From Cannabis sativa (Eukaryota > Streptophyta > Magnoliopsida > Rosales > Cannabaceae), in NCBI RefSeq assembly GCF_029168945.1, contig NC_083603.1, positions 40,734,396 to 40,798,395 on the forward strand: a stretch of DNA of 64,000 bases, in the 5' to 3' direction. The position numbers and the translations under genes were made by a program. A model generated the notes under the pieces. The model was given only the letters and a program-made list of their open reading frames with translations, had not been told where the DNA came from and ran no database searches. Numbering within the stretch: the stretch's first letter is position 1; every line of letters starts with the position of its first letter. Shown here piece by piece: positions 23,211 through 36,362 of the stretch.

Positions 23211-26200
23211 ATGATACTGATTTCGCGGTTACACAGTCTGAGATGGGTGACGGTGGTTTCGTTGATCGGCAACTCTCTCCTCATTCTTCTCGCCGCTTCT
23301 CTCTTCCTCATCGCTTTCCCTTCATGCCATCGCCGCCTCCTTATTCCCTTCCTTCTCCTCTCTCTCTTCTCTCTTCTCAGAATCCTCACCACTTTCTGCA
23401 TCGCTCTCGCTCAAAAAGCCACCGCCATGACCATCGTCGAATCTCCCGCCCTAGATGCCACTCCTGTCGTCGACACCGTTGTTCGCCACGAAAGAAGGGT
23501 ATTGAAATTCTTTCATGAGAAATGTGATTGCCTTTTTTGTGATTTAAGTTTGGTTTGATTTGATGAAAAATGTTACTTGAAATAAGGAAAAATTAACATT
23601 GTGAAAACATGTATGAGATACTTTTCTCCTTTAATTAAGGAAGAGTTTTTCTTAATCAAACTGCATTGTAATTCTCTTACTGTCTCATTGATCAGATGAG
23701 GTATAAAAGATGGCTTTGGTGGACAAGGTTTGGAATGTTTGTTACTATGCTGCAATTTATTGGTGCAACTTACCTTGTGTTCACAATTGCTACCTATGTT
23801 TCTCATGAAAACGATTCAAGTGATTGCATTTTAGGTAAGGTAAGCTTCCTCTGTCGATTTATTTTAATCAGTTGTATGTTTTCTTCCTCTATGCATGATT
23901 TTTAGTTTTTATATGTTGGTGAAACATACAAAGTTTTGTTTTTAGTAAACAAAAATCTCCATGTGCATATATTTTATGTGTTCATCTAATATGTCATTTA
24001 TTTCTTTAATTTTATCTAAACCTCTGCCATGGTTTCTCTTTTTCTTGATTGTATTCATGATCATTAACTTAAGAGATAATATAGTTTATTACTTAGAAGG
24101 AAGTCAAACTACTTTGAACCATCTTTCAAGTGGGCTAAATCATATCAATAGTTTACTATTATATTTTTTGAAGTTGATTTGTTTTTCTGTCACATCAATT
24201 AAATTGGTAATTGTATTTGTTTATGGGTTTGTGTTTTTAATATCTAATAATTTACGTTTTGTTGTGCTGGTTTTTATATTTGATGATTGTTCGGTTATTG
24301 TTAAGTTAAAATGGAGCTTTGTTGCTAAGATGATCAGATTGTGCAACATTTATGATTTTAATGATATAGAAGGCTAAATGTTATTTCATGCACTTTGTTC
24401 CATACATGAGTTCTTCTTATTTAAGTTTTAAGCTATTGAATTAATCGTGCAAGTAATATTATTGAAAAATGAAAATAAAAAAAAAATTAATCAGTAATAT
24501 TATTGAAAAATGAAAATTAAAAAAAAAAATTAATGACTCTTCTTTGGAATTTAACATTTTGGCAACAACAGCCTTAGATAGATTTTAAATTCTAAAAAAA
24601 AGTACTAAACCTCTCACTTTCTCAATGTGGGATTTATTATGCCCACAATTTGTGGTTTCAACTCAACATTATGTAAAATTTACTATGGGAAAGGTTTCTA
24701 ACTTAAAAGAGTGTTAAAGACCAAAAGGACCTTATCATCTTGGAAACTGATTGCTTGGGTGTAGTTCAAGCACTAAGGAGTAACTTGAATATGATTTTAC
24801 TGTTTGATCATGTTATCACAGATTGTAAATCTTTACTTTCTGAATTGTGAATGCTTCTGTTTTGTTTGTTAAACGATTAACGAATATGGTTGCTCAAAAG
24901 TTTGCTAGAGCTTTAATATTTTACTCTGGTTGTAGCTTTAGTTTGGAGTCTGTTTCAACTGATTTTTTACTGTGTTTGGTAGCAGAAGTTTATGCTTAAT
25001 GAAAAGTATTTTCCATCCGAAAAGACCAAAAAAAAAAAAAGATAATGGCCAGAAAAATTCTCTCTTTCTCGCGTGTGTGGAGGGTTGTAAGGATTCTGTG
25101 TGTTTGATCATAGAACTCGCAATGAGATTTTGCATGTTCAAGGAATATTAGAATATAGAACTTTTTACCTTTCCTATTTTTTTTAGCATACGAATAATAA
25201 TAATGGTATTTTGCTGTTGACAATGTAACGCAGGGTTAGTACCGGGCAGTTGCCAATGGAAGCAGCATTTACTTATTTTCTTTATGTTCTTGGCATGCGC
25301 TATTACAATACTACATTGTTTTACGGGGTCTGAAGTTCTAAAGTGGAGATCATACTATGGAACCAAAGATGATGCATGGAAATCCCATTACAGGGAGGTC
25401 TTTGATCATGGTATTCGTGAAGTTTTGTGCTGCCTTGGACGTGCCAAATACTTGTAGGTTCCTCTGTTTAGTGGCTGCATCAGCATGTGTGCATGTGCTA
25501 ACACCCGCGTGCCTTCTGATTTTGACATATGATTTTATTTATCTAGGAGTGCCTTGGAGGAAGATGAAGTTTTCTCAGTAGCTCGATTACTTGGGGATCT
25601 TGTTGCTTATCGTGCATCAGGCACTGGACATTTGGAATTGTTGGCAGGTATTTCTGGGTCTTGACACTGTAAAAAATTCACAGTAGGTTACACTCTTTTG
25701 ATACTGCATCACCATATTAAAAATACATATGTTTCAAGTAAATGATGGAAAATGCATTGATCTTATCAAATAGGAAATTCTCTATTAGAGGAAAGATACA
25801 GCCTAAACATAAGATAATGAGGATCTAAATCTCTCTAAACAAGACTTGTATATACTTCTAGTTATACACCTAGAACTTGTGTCATTTGGGAACCATTCAC
25901 TGTTAAAATTGTCCAAAGACTTGAACTGCTGGAAATGAACATTCCTTTCAAGAGATAATGTCACTTCATTATTAAATAAGTTTGGGTCAAATTTATAAAG
26001 AAGCAACTACAATTTCCATCCTATAGCTCTACTGGCATAATGTTTCTATGCCAAGGTATAATAACACTGTTATTATGCATCAAAATTCATGTCCCTATTT
26101 TTGCTTTCCTTTCTTGTTGCATGAAATGAGATTTGAGAGCCAGTTAATATACAGGTCTAGCCTTAATGCAGAAGCAAAGCGAGTCATCGAATTCCTATGA

Positions 26201-29200
26201 TGAGTGCATGAAAGCACCTGCAGAACAGATTCAGGAAGCTGCAACTCTTCATAAATTTGCTGAAGCAGCTTATACGGTATGAGTAGTACAAGCTCTTCTT
26301 ATTCTGTTGTTTTTTGCTATTTCACTTTTAACATAAACTAACCACATGTGCAGGGTCCTTTACTTGATTTTGGAAGAAACCCTTTCTTATTTCCTTGTGT
26401 GTGGCTCTACAGACAAGGGATTTTGAATCCCTGGATGCGTAACAGGTCATCATTTCAATGAGTATATGCTGACGCACATATTTGAGAAATCTAATATTAT
26501 TCTACACAGTTGACAAGTCAGGGCATTCATAATGATTGCTTTGCAGCTAATTTGTTATTGTCAAGTGTTTGGAATTTAAATTTGGTATTTATTAATTATG
26601 CTTTTGTGTTCTTAGGCGACCGAAACTTGATGGTGATAACTGGTGGAGGGGGAATGCAGCAGCCTTTCTAAAACATACTAAATTACCCCCAGAAGTACTT
26701 CGAAAAGGGCGTGTAAATCAGGTGAGAGATATGTTGTGAGTTGTGCCACACCTTTCCTGTCAATTCAATTTTTCCTGGTTATTGATATTTCTGCTAAAAT
26801 ACAATGGAATTTCACTTTTCTTGGGCAGAAAGGTTTTCGGGTTGAATACTAATGACGAGCTAATCATTGAATTAAGTCGCTGAGCTACTTTAGTTGAATG
26901 GCCTATTATCCTCTGCTTATTTTAAGTTAGAGAACTTTGTCTCTTTACAGTTTTTTGTTCTTTCTTTGTTGTAGAATGAGAAACGATGATGGTATTATAT
27001 TAAAGTAAGGGATAGTACAACCAAAGGAGAAGACCAGTTGAGCCATAGAACCAACTGCTAAACTCACTAAACCCAGGAAACAGACATAACAGAAAAGTTT
27101 ATATTAAGCAATCTTAGTCTCTTTAACAAGTCATAAAAGGAAACCAACCAAAAAACTTTGACAGTCTTTAGCTATATAGCAACCCACAACTTGATTTATG
27201 ATTTTTCAAAAGCGAAACTCCTTGAACCTTGATTAATAAAAATATGTTTTATGTAATTTTAACTAAATGGGTGTATGAGAGGATAATGCTTTAAGGATCT
27301 CCATTAATAAAATTCATGTTTTCTTCTTTTGTTTATGTACTTTCTGTCTTAGGCAAAGTGCGAGGCAGCCTACTTTGTAATTGTTCTGCATCATCTAAGA
27401 TCGGTATTGATTGCTGTGCGTGGAACTGAGACCCCTGAAGATCTGATAATTGATGGTTTATGTAGAGAATGCATTCTTTCTGCAAAAGACTTGGACGGGA
27501 TGATAAAGTATTGCTCTTCTCTTTTCCTATTTTTTTTGTCTGTGCATTATATGCATGTCTGCCTGTTATAGTTTCAGGATGTAGAGAGTCTTTATAGAAC
27601 TTATTCATTCATATGCTAAAAATAGTTTTGCAATTATAAACTGATTTGAATAATTTGTGTACTATACAATCAAACGATCTTGTACACATAATCATGCTAA
27701 GTGAAAAATAAAGCCACATAACAGTCTCCTATAATCAAAGGCTACATAAATACAAAATCAGATTTTAGAAACCAAATCTTACAGCTAAATAACAATGAGA
27801 ATCTAATTTATATTCTCCGTTGGCCATATCAAATCCTATGCTCATTTAAAATGGCATCTGCCAATAATCTCCCCAAGCTTGTTCATGAGGATATGAAACA
27901 TGTGGTATGTCTTTCCCTTTGTGTATATCAAGCTAGCTATAGTGGTATAATAGAGATTGTTGTATTGTGCTTTGCAGTAGTGGTCATGTTAACCCTGAAA
28001 TTAAGCAGAAAGTTGTCTCATCTTTCCCACATTATGGGCACTCGGGCATTGTTGAAGCTGCAAGGAATCTCTTCATACAAATCGAAGGAAAAGATGAAGA
28101 TGATGGTAAATATTTTATTTCCTTATTTAGTTTAAACTATAATGGGATGCTTGCTTATTACCTGGATCTGGTTCCATTTCCATTTACACAATTTGGGTTC
28201 CATCTAGATTTGATTCATTCAAGTGTGCATGCAGCCTAGTCTCATTTAAGTGCTCAATTTAATATTTAAATTTGAGTGATAATACTTAAGAAGTAAATGA
28301 ACAACCTTCAATATAATTGTTATTTAATCACATGTATATAATGTTTAATACTTAAATGAACAACCTTGATTCCATATCTTATTTATATTCTCAAGACATA
28401 AAAATATTATATATTATCCTTTATGTTATAACTGTCCACTCTGAAAACTAAGAAAGCTTGATCCCATATTTTGTGGTAACCAACTAATTAATCCTAAAGT
28501 GGTGTATTTTGTAGATTCAACTAGGCACTAACAGAAATTTCTGACTCTTTATAATGTCTATTTGAGGATTGCATTCTAATTGTTTTTTTATGTTAGTATT
28601 GTTCTCCACTTCTATCTTGGATAGTCAAATGTAGTTGGTTATGGTTGGTCCGGGAAATTATGAAGATAATCCTGAATAATATAAATAGGAATACACAAGA
28701 AGAAGTGCATCAAGTCCATAGTTGTATGTCCCGAATTGTTCCATGTTTCAATGATAATTGAGCTCCGGATATTTCCTTTTCTGAACTTGAGTTTTTCCTT
28801 CATGTTTGGATAGTTGGTAATGCTAATAAAGTTGCAGAATCCAGTTCAGACGGCCTTCTTTCTTCTCTACTGGGAGCTGGGTGTGAATGTGAGGGTTACA
28901 AGGTTCGCATAGTGGGTCATTCCCTTGGAGGTGCCATTGCTGCTGTACTAGGAATGAGAGTATGGATTTCCACTTTATTATAAATGTGTGCCTACACTTG
29001 TATGAGATTTGTTTCTTTATTTTTATTTTTCGCTTGAATGCTTTAAAATAAATTTTCTGAACATTTTCAGTTTTTGCAACATTTTCTTGACTAAAGCTCT
29101 TCTTGCCTTGTGCATGTTGGTTGTACAGCCCAATATTCTTTAATTTTTTTCTTCAGTAGAAAAATACCTGTAAAGCCAATAAACATTAAGTGGTACATCA

Positions 29201-30915
29201 GTTCTTACACTTTTATCTCATGGACTCAACTACTGGTTTGGCTCTTTAAACTTAATAGGAAACTTTATACAACAGAAGAAAATTTACAACTATTACTTAT
29301 CAGTAAAAAAGAATTAGAAGCAACAATAATCATATGCTTAGGAGCAAAAATGCAAAAGAAATTAAGAAATTAAGATCAAGATGCACTACAACTAAAACCC
29401 ATCTGTACAAGAATGTCAAAGTAGATTACTTTATGCACAAGAGTAAAGTTTATAATGTAGTACATAAATCATAGCCTCTTTTTCTGTTGCCTTAGTTGCT
29501 CCATATTCTCTCTTATTTGTCCCGCTCTGATTTCCTTTGTAGCTTCGCTTGTCTTACTGTTCAGTATATGAATCCTTGAGTATGCTAGACTTAAGTGATG
29601 TAATGAGAATTTTAGCCATTCTAGTCAAAAATCAAGTTTGAACCCATTTCATTCTACTTTCTAACAATGTACTTATATATTGCAATTTGGGTTTTTTTTT
29701 TTTTTCTTGAATTTTTGGTTATAGTCAATATTTATGCAACTGTCTAACTGTCTAATGTTGAAATGCAAGGAAGTAACATTGTTTTCTTTTAAAATTTTAT
29801 GTGTAGCTATACCACAGATACCCGAATTTACATGTTTATGCATATGGACCCCTTCCTTGTGTGGATTCAATTGTAGCAGATGCTTGCTCACCATTTGTTA
29901 CAAGGTAAATGTAAATTGATTGTTGAATAAATTTTAGTAGATTATGCCATACTGCTATACTAAATAAATAGTTCTCCAGCGTTTGTATCTTCTCCTCCCC
30001 TTTTGAATGTTGAGTGTGATTTTTGCCTTTTCACAGCATTGTTTTGAACAATGAATTCTCTTCACGCCTTTCAGTTGGGTCTGTCCTTCGACTTCGAGCA
30101 GCTGCTTTAACTGCACTTTCACAAGATTCCACAACTGATACAGCCATGATTTTTAGGCTAGCACGCCGCTTCCTCTATGTGAGTAACTACGAAAGAACTA
30201 GTTCTGAAGTAGTGGAACCAGCTTCAAATGGATATTCTGGGACAAAACGATCCGAAAATCAAAATGAACACACATATGGAAATCAGGAGATATTTGATTC
30301 AAGAGGTATTTTCTTCTCATTTATCTTTTCCACACACACATATTGATCTTTTTACAAACATAGATTGTTTCTTTGTAGGACGTGAGAAACATGATCACAA
30401 CTTTTCCCTCTTCAATGAGACCGATAACAAGGATTTTGTGGTTGAAAGTGAACAAAATGAATTCAGCAACCCTTTTGTCAGGGAAATCAATAGAATTAAT
30501 GATCCTGTATCTGAGTTCATGGAATCCGTACGATCATCTGAAAGTGCATCGGCTGGGAATCCACCCGAGATGTATTTGCCAGGACGTCTAATTCACGTGG
30601 TGCCACAAACTAGTAGTTTCCATATGTCTCTGTGGAAAGGCCAGGGAATCCAAGAGAGAGAAAAAAGTTACAAAGCTTATGTTGCCAACAGAGAGAGCTT
30701 CAAAGATATTGTTGTATCACCATCAATGTTTCTTGATCATCTTCCTTGGAGGTATATCTTTTAATCAATACTACTAATTATACATTAAGTAGAGTGAAAC
30801 TTTTTCCTAATGAAAATATTTTTGTAGATGTGATTATGCTCTGCGAAAGGTATTAGAAACTCAGTGCACTGCGAATCACAACGAGTCTCATCATCAAATT
30901 GTTGATGTGTATTAA
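23211..30915 (+). CDS. Membrane-anchored class 3 lipase, sn-1 diacylglycerol lipase-like
   Basis: Fourteen coding exons: 23211-23498, 23696-23834, 25234-25453, 25547-25647, 26155-26276, 26354-26445, 26616-26721, 27353-27507, 27978-28105, 28838-28959, 29807-29904, 30037-30305, 30379-30751 and 30828-30915. All are GT-AG and phase-consistent, giving 766 residues. About four hydrophobic segments lie in the first 200 residues (residues 12-33, 39-68, about 105-135 and 155-175). A cytosolic alpha/beta-hydrolase domain follows, with HHLRSVLIAVRGTETPEDLI and the nucleophile elbow VGHSLGGA (Ser479). An N-terminal four-helix anchor followed by a lipase_3 domain is the architecture of animal DAGL and of a small plant family. 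The likely reaction is acyl ester hydrolysis of a membrane glycerolipid; the substrate is not known. I chose the ATG at 23211 because it opens the first membrane segment; an in-frame GTG precedes it. Intron 2 holds a LINE relic, and the exon 2 donor has a competing GTAAG 5 nt downstream. Confidence 0.87.
24690..25042 (+). mobile_element. LINE RNase H fragment inside intron 2 of the lipase gene
   Basis: The plus strand reads LETDCLGVVQALRSNLNM, then HVITDCKSLLSEL and a frame-broken run like VNKRxANMVAQKFARA...SVSTDFLLCL. This is the end of an L1-type RNase H domain. It finishes in a 13-nt poly(A) at about 25029-25041. It lies in the same orientation as the host gene. Confidence 0.7.
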
Positions 30916-33689
30916 GGTGAGTTCAGAACTCCTTAATTAGAATCTAAAATATAGAACCTTGTGTATGATATGCAATGCATTTTGTGTCATTAGGTGCTTT
31001 TGAGGATTGTAAGTATATCCAATCTTCTGAACTGTAGTCGTTTCAAGCTTGAAACTTCAGCAAGCATTGAATGCGACTACGAACTTTCGGTGAAAGATGC
31101 TCTATTGACATCTTCGCCGTGAGTTGTTTGATATACCATATCATACAAATACCATATTAATGGAAATATCAGATACTCAAAATTATTATAAACAACTCTG
31201 TTGGTAGCAATAAAAATGTGCATAATGAGAATGTGCAGACTATCAACAAGTACCCACTAGACTACACTGCCTATAGGATTACTGATTTGTTCCTTAATAT
31301 TGTCTTATGATATTGTATATACCATAATATATTTTTTTAATCCTATTACCTGATTTGTTCCTCAATGCAATCTGGTATTGTTTTTCCTATGTTGAGAATC
31401 ATTTTGTTGACTAACATATTGATGAGATTTAATTGTGAAATGTTTAGCACGTTTTTGATGTGTAATATTGCTACTAGTACAATTTAATATTGGGTATTGC
31501 ATATTTTATTTTAATAAAGATTATAAAGAATTGCTAACTAATTATAGGACGTCACCTCATAGTGGTACTAGACAGTAGACACCTTGGTGTCCTGTGATAA
31601 TGCTTTATTTAATTTGTGTGCGAAAACATTATACTTTACTTACTCTTTAGGATAATTGTTGATTTATTTTTTTTTTAATTTTAAAGGAAGGTTGTTGATT
31701 AATGAACACATTTCTTTTTACCAAAAATACATAAACAAACTATTTTTTCATAAGAAATAAATAAACATAATAATCCCATTCTCAATCTTCATATTTTTTC
31801 CCCAAATAATTCTAATTTTATAATATAATTGATACTAGTCGATTCCCAAATGATTTGAAAGAAAATTTCAATAGGTAATCTTTATGTCACCACCCCTTGT
31901 TGTTGCTTTATGAAATTAATAAGTGAGACATGTAAAACACCACAAATTTATAGTTTAAGAACACATATCCATACTAGTTATGTATTATAATAAATTTAAT
32001 TTTATTTATAAATTATTATATCATATTATATTTTATTTTATAAATGTACTAGTGAACAAATAGAATAAACAGATTTTTTTCCTCAATTATTATCTTCTCA
32101 AATTTTTTTATTGCAAAAATACCCTTTGAATTATACAAATCATATGAGGTATGATGGCACTAGAAGGGTCTACTTAGCAATTTTAAATTACATGAAATTC
32201 AATTTATTGATATTAAACATACAAACATTAGTTCTAAAAATGCATATGTATATTCTCATAATTCATTATCAGATTGTTGTTTTATGCATTTATTTTTTGT
32301 TTGAACTCTTGAACTAAGCCAGATTAATATCTTATTAGATTTAGCGCTACATCAACAAATTGTTTAAATAAATGAGCAAAATGTAACTGGAATGAGATAT
32401 TTGCAGGAATTTTTATAATTCAGAGGGGAAATATTTGCAACGAAATAAAATTCAAGGCAAAACTCTACAAATGTCATAGTTTCGGAAGGAGGAGGGGGAA
32501 CCATATTTATTTATTCATACATATATATTTATATGGAACACTTCTTAATACATATATATTAGGAGAGCAAATTTTATTTATTCATATATATATTTATATG
32601 GAATACTTGGATGAATAACTATAAATATCAATTTAGAAATATTAAATCATTAAATTTGATTTAATAAGTAATTATAAAGAAGAATTTGAATTTTTATGTT
32701 TAAATAACTACTTAATAAAAAAATTTCTCATTTTTCATACTATATCAAAAATTATTTATATCACTAGCAAAATAGTAAGTTTGTCCCACATAAGCTACAA
32801 TTATAATTTCTTTTGGTCTAAAGGCTATATAAAAATAAATATAGGAGATAGTAAGATTAGGAAAACACATCCACACCCAAAGTCTAACTGAATTAATCGA
32901 TAAAAAGTTTTAATTAAGTAACCTCGAACAACCAATGCAAAATTGATTTTAGGCTATTAAGAATTTGATCCAACGGCAAATAATTCCAGTCTGTCAGTAA
33001 TTCAACAGAAAAATAATAGTTTATTTATTTAATTAAGTGATGTAATTAAGAAAAAATCTATAATAATAATAATAACCCTAGATAATTTGACTATTTAAGA
33101 ATATTATCTTAATTATTTATTTATTTATTTTGCCGAACTATCAATTAATAATGATCCTCTTTTATATATATGGTCCTGGTCTGTTTAATTTCAAGTTGCA
33201 TGCATGCATGGTTGATATTGATCCATATATATTAGTTTTATATAAATTTTAGTAGTTTTTGTTTAAGAATTCAGTAACTAAGTAACGGCAATAACAATGG
33301 TAGATAGATCTATTTAAATTTTTCATATTTGTAAAGATTATAAATCTAAACTTTTAATTTTCTTGATTTGAGATTTTGAATTGTTCTGATTTATTTATTT
33401 ATGAATTTAATGAAATACTTGAATATTTATTTGTTCTGATTTTGAATTGTTCTGATTTTGAATTGTTCTGATTTATTCATACTTGAATATTTATATTGAT
33501 GATTGTTAATGAAATTAGTCTGTAGCTTTATGTTTCTAGAAAAAAAAAGGTATTTTTTAATATAGAGTCTAAATTTTATATTGATGATTGTTAAGAATTG
33601 TATTATGATTTCTTTTTCATGAAAGAGATAAACAAACTATTGCCCTCAAAAAAATGATTCCCATACTTGGGTCCCAACAAATATAACTA
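30916..33689. other. Intergenic, AT-rich, no gene seen
   Basis: 30916-31130 is the likely 3' UTR of the lipase gene, with a possible UTR intron (donor-like GGTGAG at 30916). About 31545-31605 is an inverted copy of the repeat at 19190-19265. 32510-32600 has two copies of a TTTATTTATTCATA, TATATTTATATGGA block. 33360-33480 has repeated TTGAATTGTTCTGATTT. No ORF has recognisable domains. Confidence 0.5.
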
Positions 33690-34385
33690 ATTTAATAATC
33701 CTCCTTAAGATGGAGTGTAAGGATTTGTGACCCTCTTCTTGAAGACAAGTTCATGGAAATGATTGGGGAAAAGAAGTTTGGTTAGATGTCAGTTATGTCT
33801 GATTTTGAAGGAATATGATTGGTTTTGATAGTGCCATTATTAATTTTCTTCCAAATGAGGTGACAATCTATTTTGACATACTTTGTGTGTTCATAGTATA
33901 CTGGATTTTCTGAGATGTGGATGGCTGCACTATTGTCACAAAACAAGGTTGAGGGAAGTTTGATGTTGATGTTGAAGTCTCAAATTATAGAGTGAAGCCA
34001 TGTGATTCGCATGTGGTGTTGGCCATTGCTCGATATTCAGCTTCTGCTGAAGAACAAGATACTGTGTGTTGTTTCTTGATTTCCATGAGATAAGGGATTG
34101 TCCTAGAAAAATGCAGTAGCCCAAAATTGATCGTCTTATGTCTAAGCAAGCTCCCCAATCCGCATATACAAAGGCTTGAAGATGAAGAGGTTCAGGTGCA
34201 TTGGCATAGAAGAAAAGTCGTTGTCCTGGTGAGCCTTTTAGGTATTGGAGTATGCGGTTAGCTGCTGTGAGGTGAGGGACTAGTGGAGCTTGGAGAGTTT
34301 GTTAACAACAAACAAGATGTTTGGCCAAGTTATGGTAAGATAAAGTAGCTTTCTAATGAGACTTCTGTACTTAGTTGGATTGGTG
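33690..34385 (-). pseudogene. Ty1/copia pol fragment (RNase H end)
   Basis: The minus-strand frames read YRSLI.KLLYLTIT, then SILGYCIFLGQSLISWKSRN, then (frameshift) SSAEAEYRAMANT-like and LFCDNSAAIHISENPVYYEH, then TKYVKIDCHLI. These are the reverse-transcriptase end and RNase H of a plant Ty1/copia polyprotein. Frameshifts and stops are many. No LTRs can be tied to it. Confidence 0.8.
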
Positions 34386-34835
34386 AGCATTGGTCGGTTT
34401 AGTCGGGTTAACCCGTCTAAACTGAGCATTAATGTTTATTTTTTTTCACATTCAATTGTTATATTTTAGTTATTGTGGTAATGAGATAAATATAAAGATT
34501 GAATTTAAAGTTCAAATCATTCGCCATAAAAAGAAATATATTAGTTTGAACTTTCAATTTTTTTTATAAACATGTATATAAATTATATAATATATAGATT
34601 ATATATAATAAAAACATATATATAAAAACTCTCTTAATCGGGTTGGTCGGGTTAGTTCAGGTTGATTGGATGGGTTAATATTATTTTCAACCCGCCCAAT
34701 CTTTAGATTGGGCCGGTTATATTTTCGTCGGGTTTTTCGGTTTGCATTTTTCATCGGGTTATCTCGATTTGGTTTGGGCGGGTTGTTCGGGTTGGACGGT
34801 TTACAAAAATTTATGTACAGCCCTACTTCTAATCC
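34385..34835. repeat. Degenerate hAT-like repeat
   Basis: Rich in TCGGGTTGGTCGGGTT and AACCCG words at both ends. The right end is near TGTACAGCCCTA, the inverse of the TAGGGCTGT(A) terminus common in plant non-autonomous hAT elements. Two opposite short ORFs (34599-34905) are translations of these words and not genes. Confidence 0.45.
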
Positions 34836-34904
34836 TAAGCAGAATAGATTTTCTATTCCTAAGCAAAATAAGATTTTCAGCATGTGCATTTTTATATCTT
34901 TTTA

Positions 34905-35810
34905 GTCCCTCAATGGCTATATAAGGAGTGAACTTCAGTTAATTTTGTCAAGCAATTCAGAAGGAAATAAACAGCAAAAAAAGAAGTACGAATTTAAGAG
35001 ACCGAAATCAATACTGGAGGCATTCTTCAGAGGGTTTTCAACATTCTCTTCTTCTTTATTTTCTTCTTTTTTCTTAAGTTAATATGTGTGATTTTGCTAC
35101 CAGGAACATGAGTAGCTAAACATTTAATTAGGGTCGAGATGGATATTGTTTGACATTGTTTTATGGTTCTAATATGATTTTATTTTCCCTCAATTTTTAT
35201 GTATTCTATTTCATTCATACTTAATTACTTTTAATTACCTGATCACCAATTAACTGTTTATGATTTTAATGCGAGATCTGAGAAGTGAGTGTCAATTATG
35301 CTATAGTGAAATAGAACTGAATTTCGATATAAGACAAGAGTACCTATGTAGTTTAGATAGTTTATAGGATTTCTGTGTTTAATGTCTGTTACATGTTTAA
35401 TTTATCACGAGAATAGAAAATTTGCATGTAATTGAGATTTATATATCTGAGAAGACTATAAATTACCTTAGTAAACCTGCTATTGCATCGAAATTGGTAA
35501 TAGGAAGATAACTTATATTAGGTCATAATCAATAGATACAATTGAAATCGAAAGTCCTAACATTTATTCACTGTTAATTTCTTTTATTAATTTACTTACC
35601 TCTTACTTTCGCTAATTTCTTGTTTTTCTTATTTTAATTTTCTCTAAAATTTTACTCAACCAAATAGAAAGAAAAGTTTACATTTAAAGTACTTAATTAC
35701 AATCTTTGTGGGATCGACCTCACTCTTGATGAGTCTACTACTTGTTACGATACGTACACTTGCGTGTACAAGATATCAACTGTAAATAAGTTTAGTGAAC
35801 TTTGGTATCC
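34905..35810 (+). repeat. Possible LTR remnant
   Basis: A CTATATAAGG box at about 34916 is followed by a long AT-rich stretch. The stretch ends with CTTTGTGGGATCGACCTCAC and ACGTACACTTGCGTGTAC. Such wording (TGTGGGATCGACC...GTACACTTGCG) is common in LTRs or post-LTR regions of plant retrotransposons. No paired LTR or coding region was found, so this is tentative. Confidence 0.3.
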
Positions 35811-36348
35811 CATCACGTAAATGGGTACGTGTGAAGAGTTTTTTTTTTTTTTTTTTTTTTGAAATCACGTGTGAAGAGTTTAAGAGATAAATACATTTTC
35901 ATTTGCCCAATTCATCCTTCGTAGTAGATGTGGGATGCCAGGCAAAATGCATCTACTTTACGCAACACAATCGGATCAAGGTGCAGCGAGGAGCGTCCGA
36001 CTCGGGCATCTACCATATCGGGCAGGCTAGATGGACTTTGGGTTCAGTTTTGACACTGCAATCCTCTCCATAAAGCCCCCGTTTGGGCTGTAGTAATGTC
36101 AATAATGGAACACTTTCATTAGAGATTAATGTCTATAAATATATGTTTGTACAGTACACCTTATGAGAGAATTCAAACAACAAAAATAAACATATATTTG
36201 TGGTCATTCTGGAGGATTTCATTTAGTTGAAAGTAGTATGTTTGAGTCAAAGAATTTTAGTCAAGCCACAAGACTAAGTTCAATTGAGTGTGTGTTTGAA
36301 CTAACTATATATGTATTGTCCTAATGACTATACAACATACTTTACACT
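35811..36348. other. Intergenic, unassigned
   Basis: Has a 20-nt T run at about 35840-35860 between two copies of CGTGTGAAGAGTTT. A GC-richer stretch follows at 35925-36090 (GCAGCGAGGAGCGTCCGACT, AAGCCCCCGTTTGGGCT) with no recognisable coding frame. The duplicated CACGTGTGAAGAGTTT flanking the T run could be a target duplication around a tiny tailed insert. Confidence 0.35.
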
Positions 36349-36362
36349 TACTGCTCAGCCCA

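Noticed and set aside
27851..27910. Possible extra exon in the lipase gene (MASANNLPKLVHEDMKHV)
   Set aside because: Exons 8 and 9 join perfectly in frame without it, and it does not fit the phase or resemble the lipase domain.
34599..34924. Opposed ORFs rich in Arg/Asn/Pro and in Phe/Gly
   Set aside because: Both are read from the TCGGGTTGG words of a hAT-like repeat.
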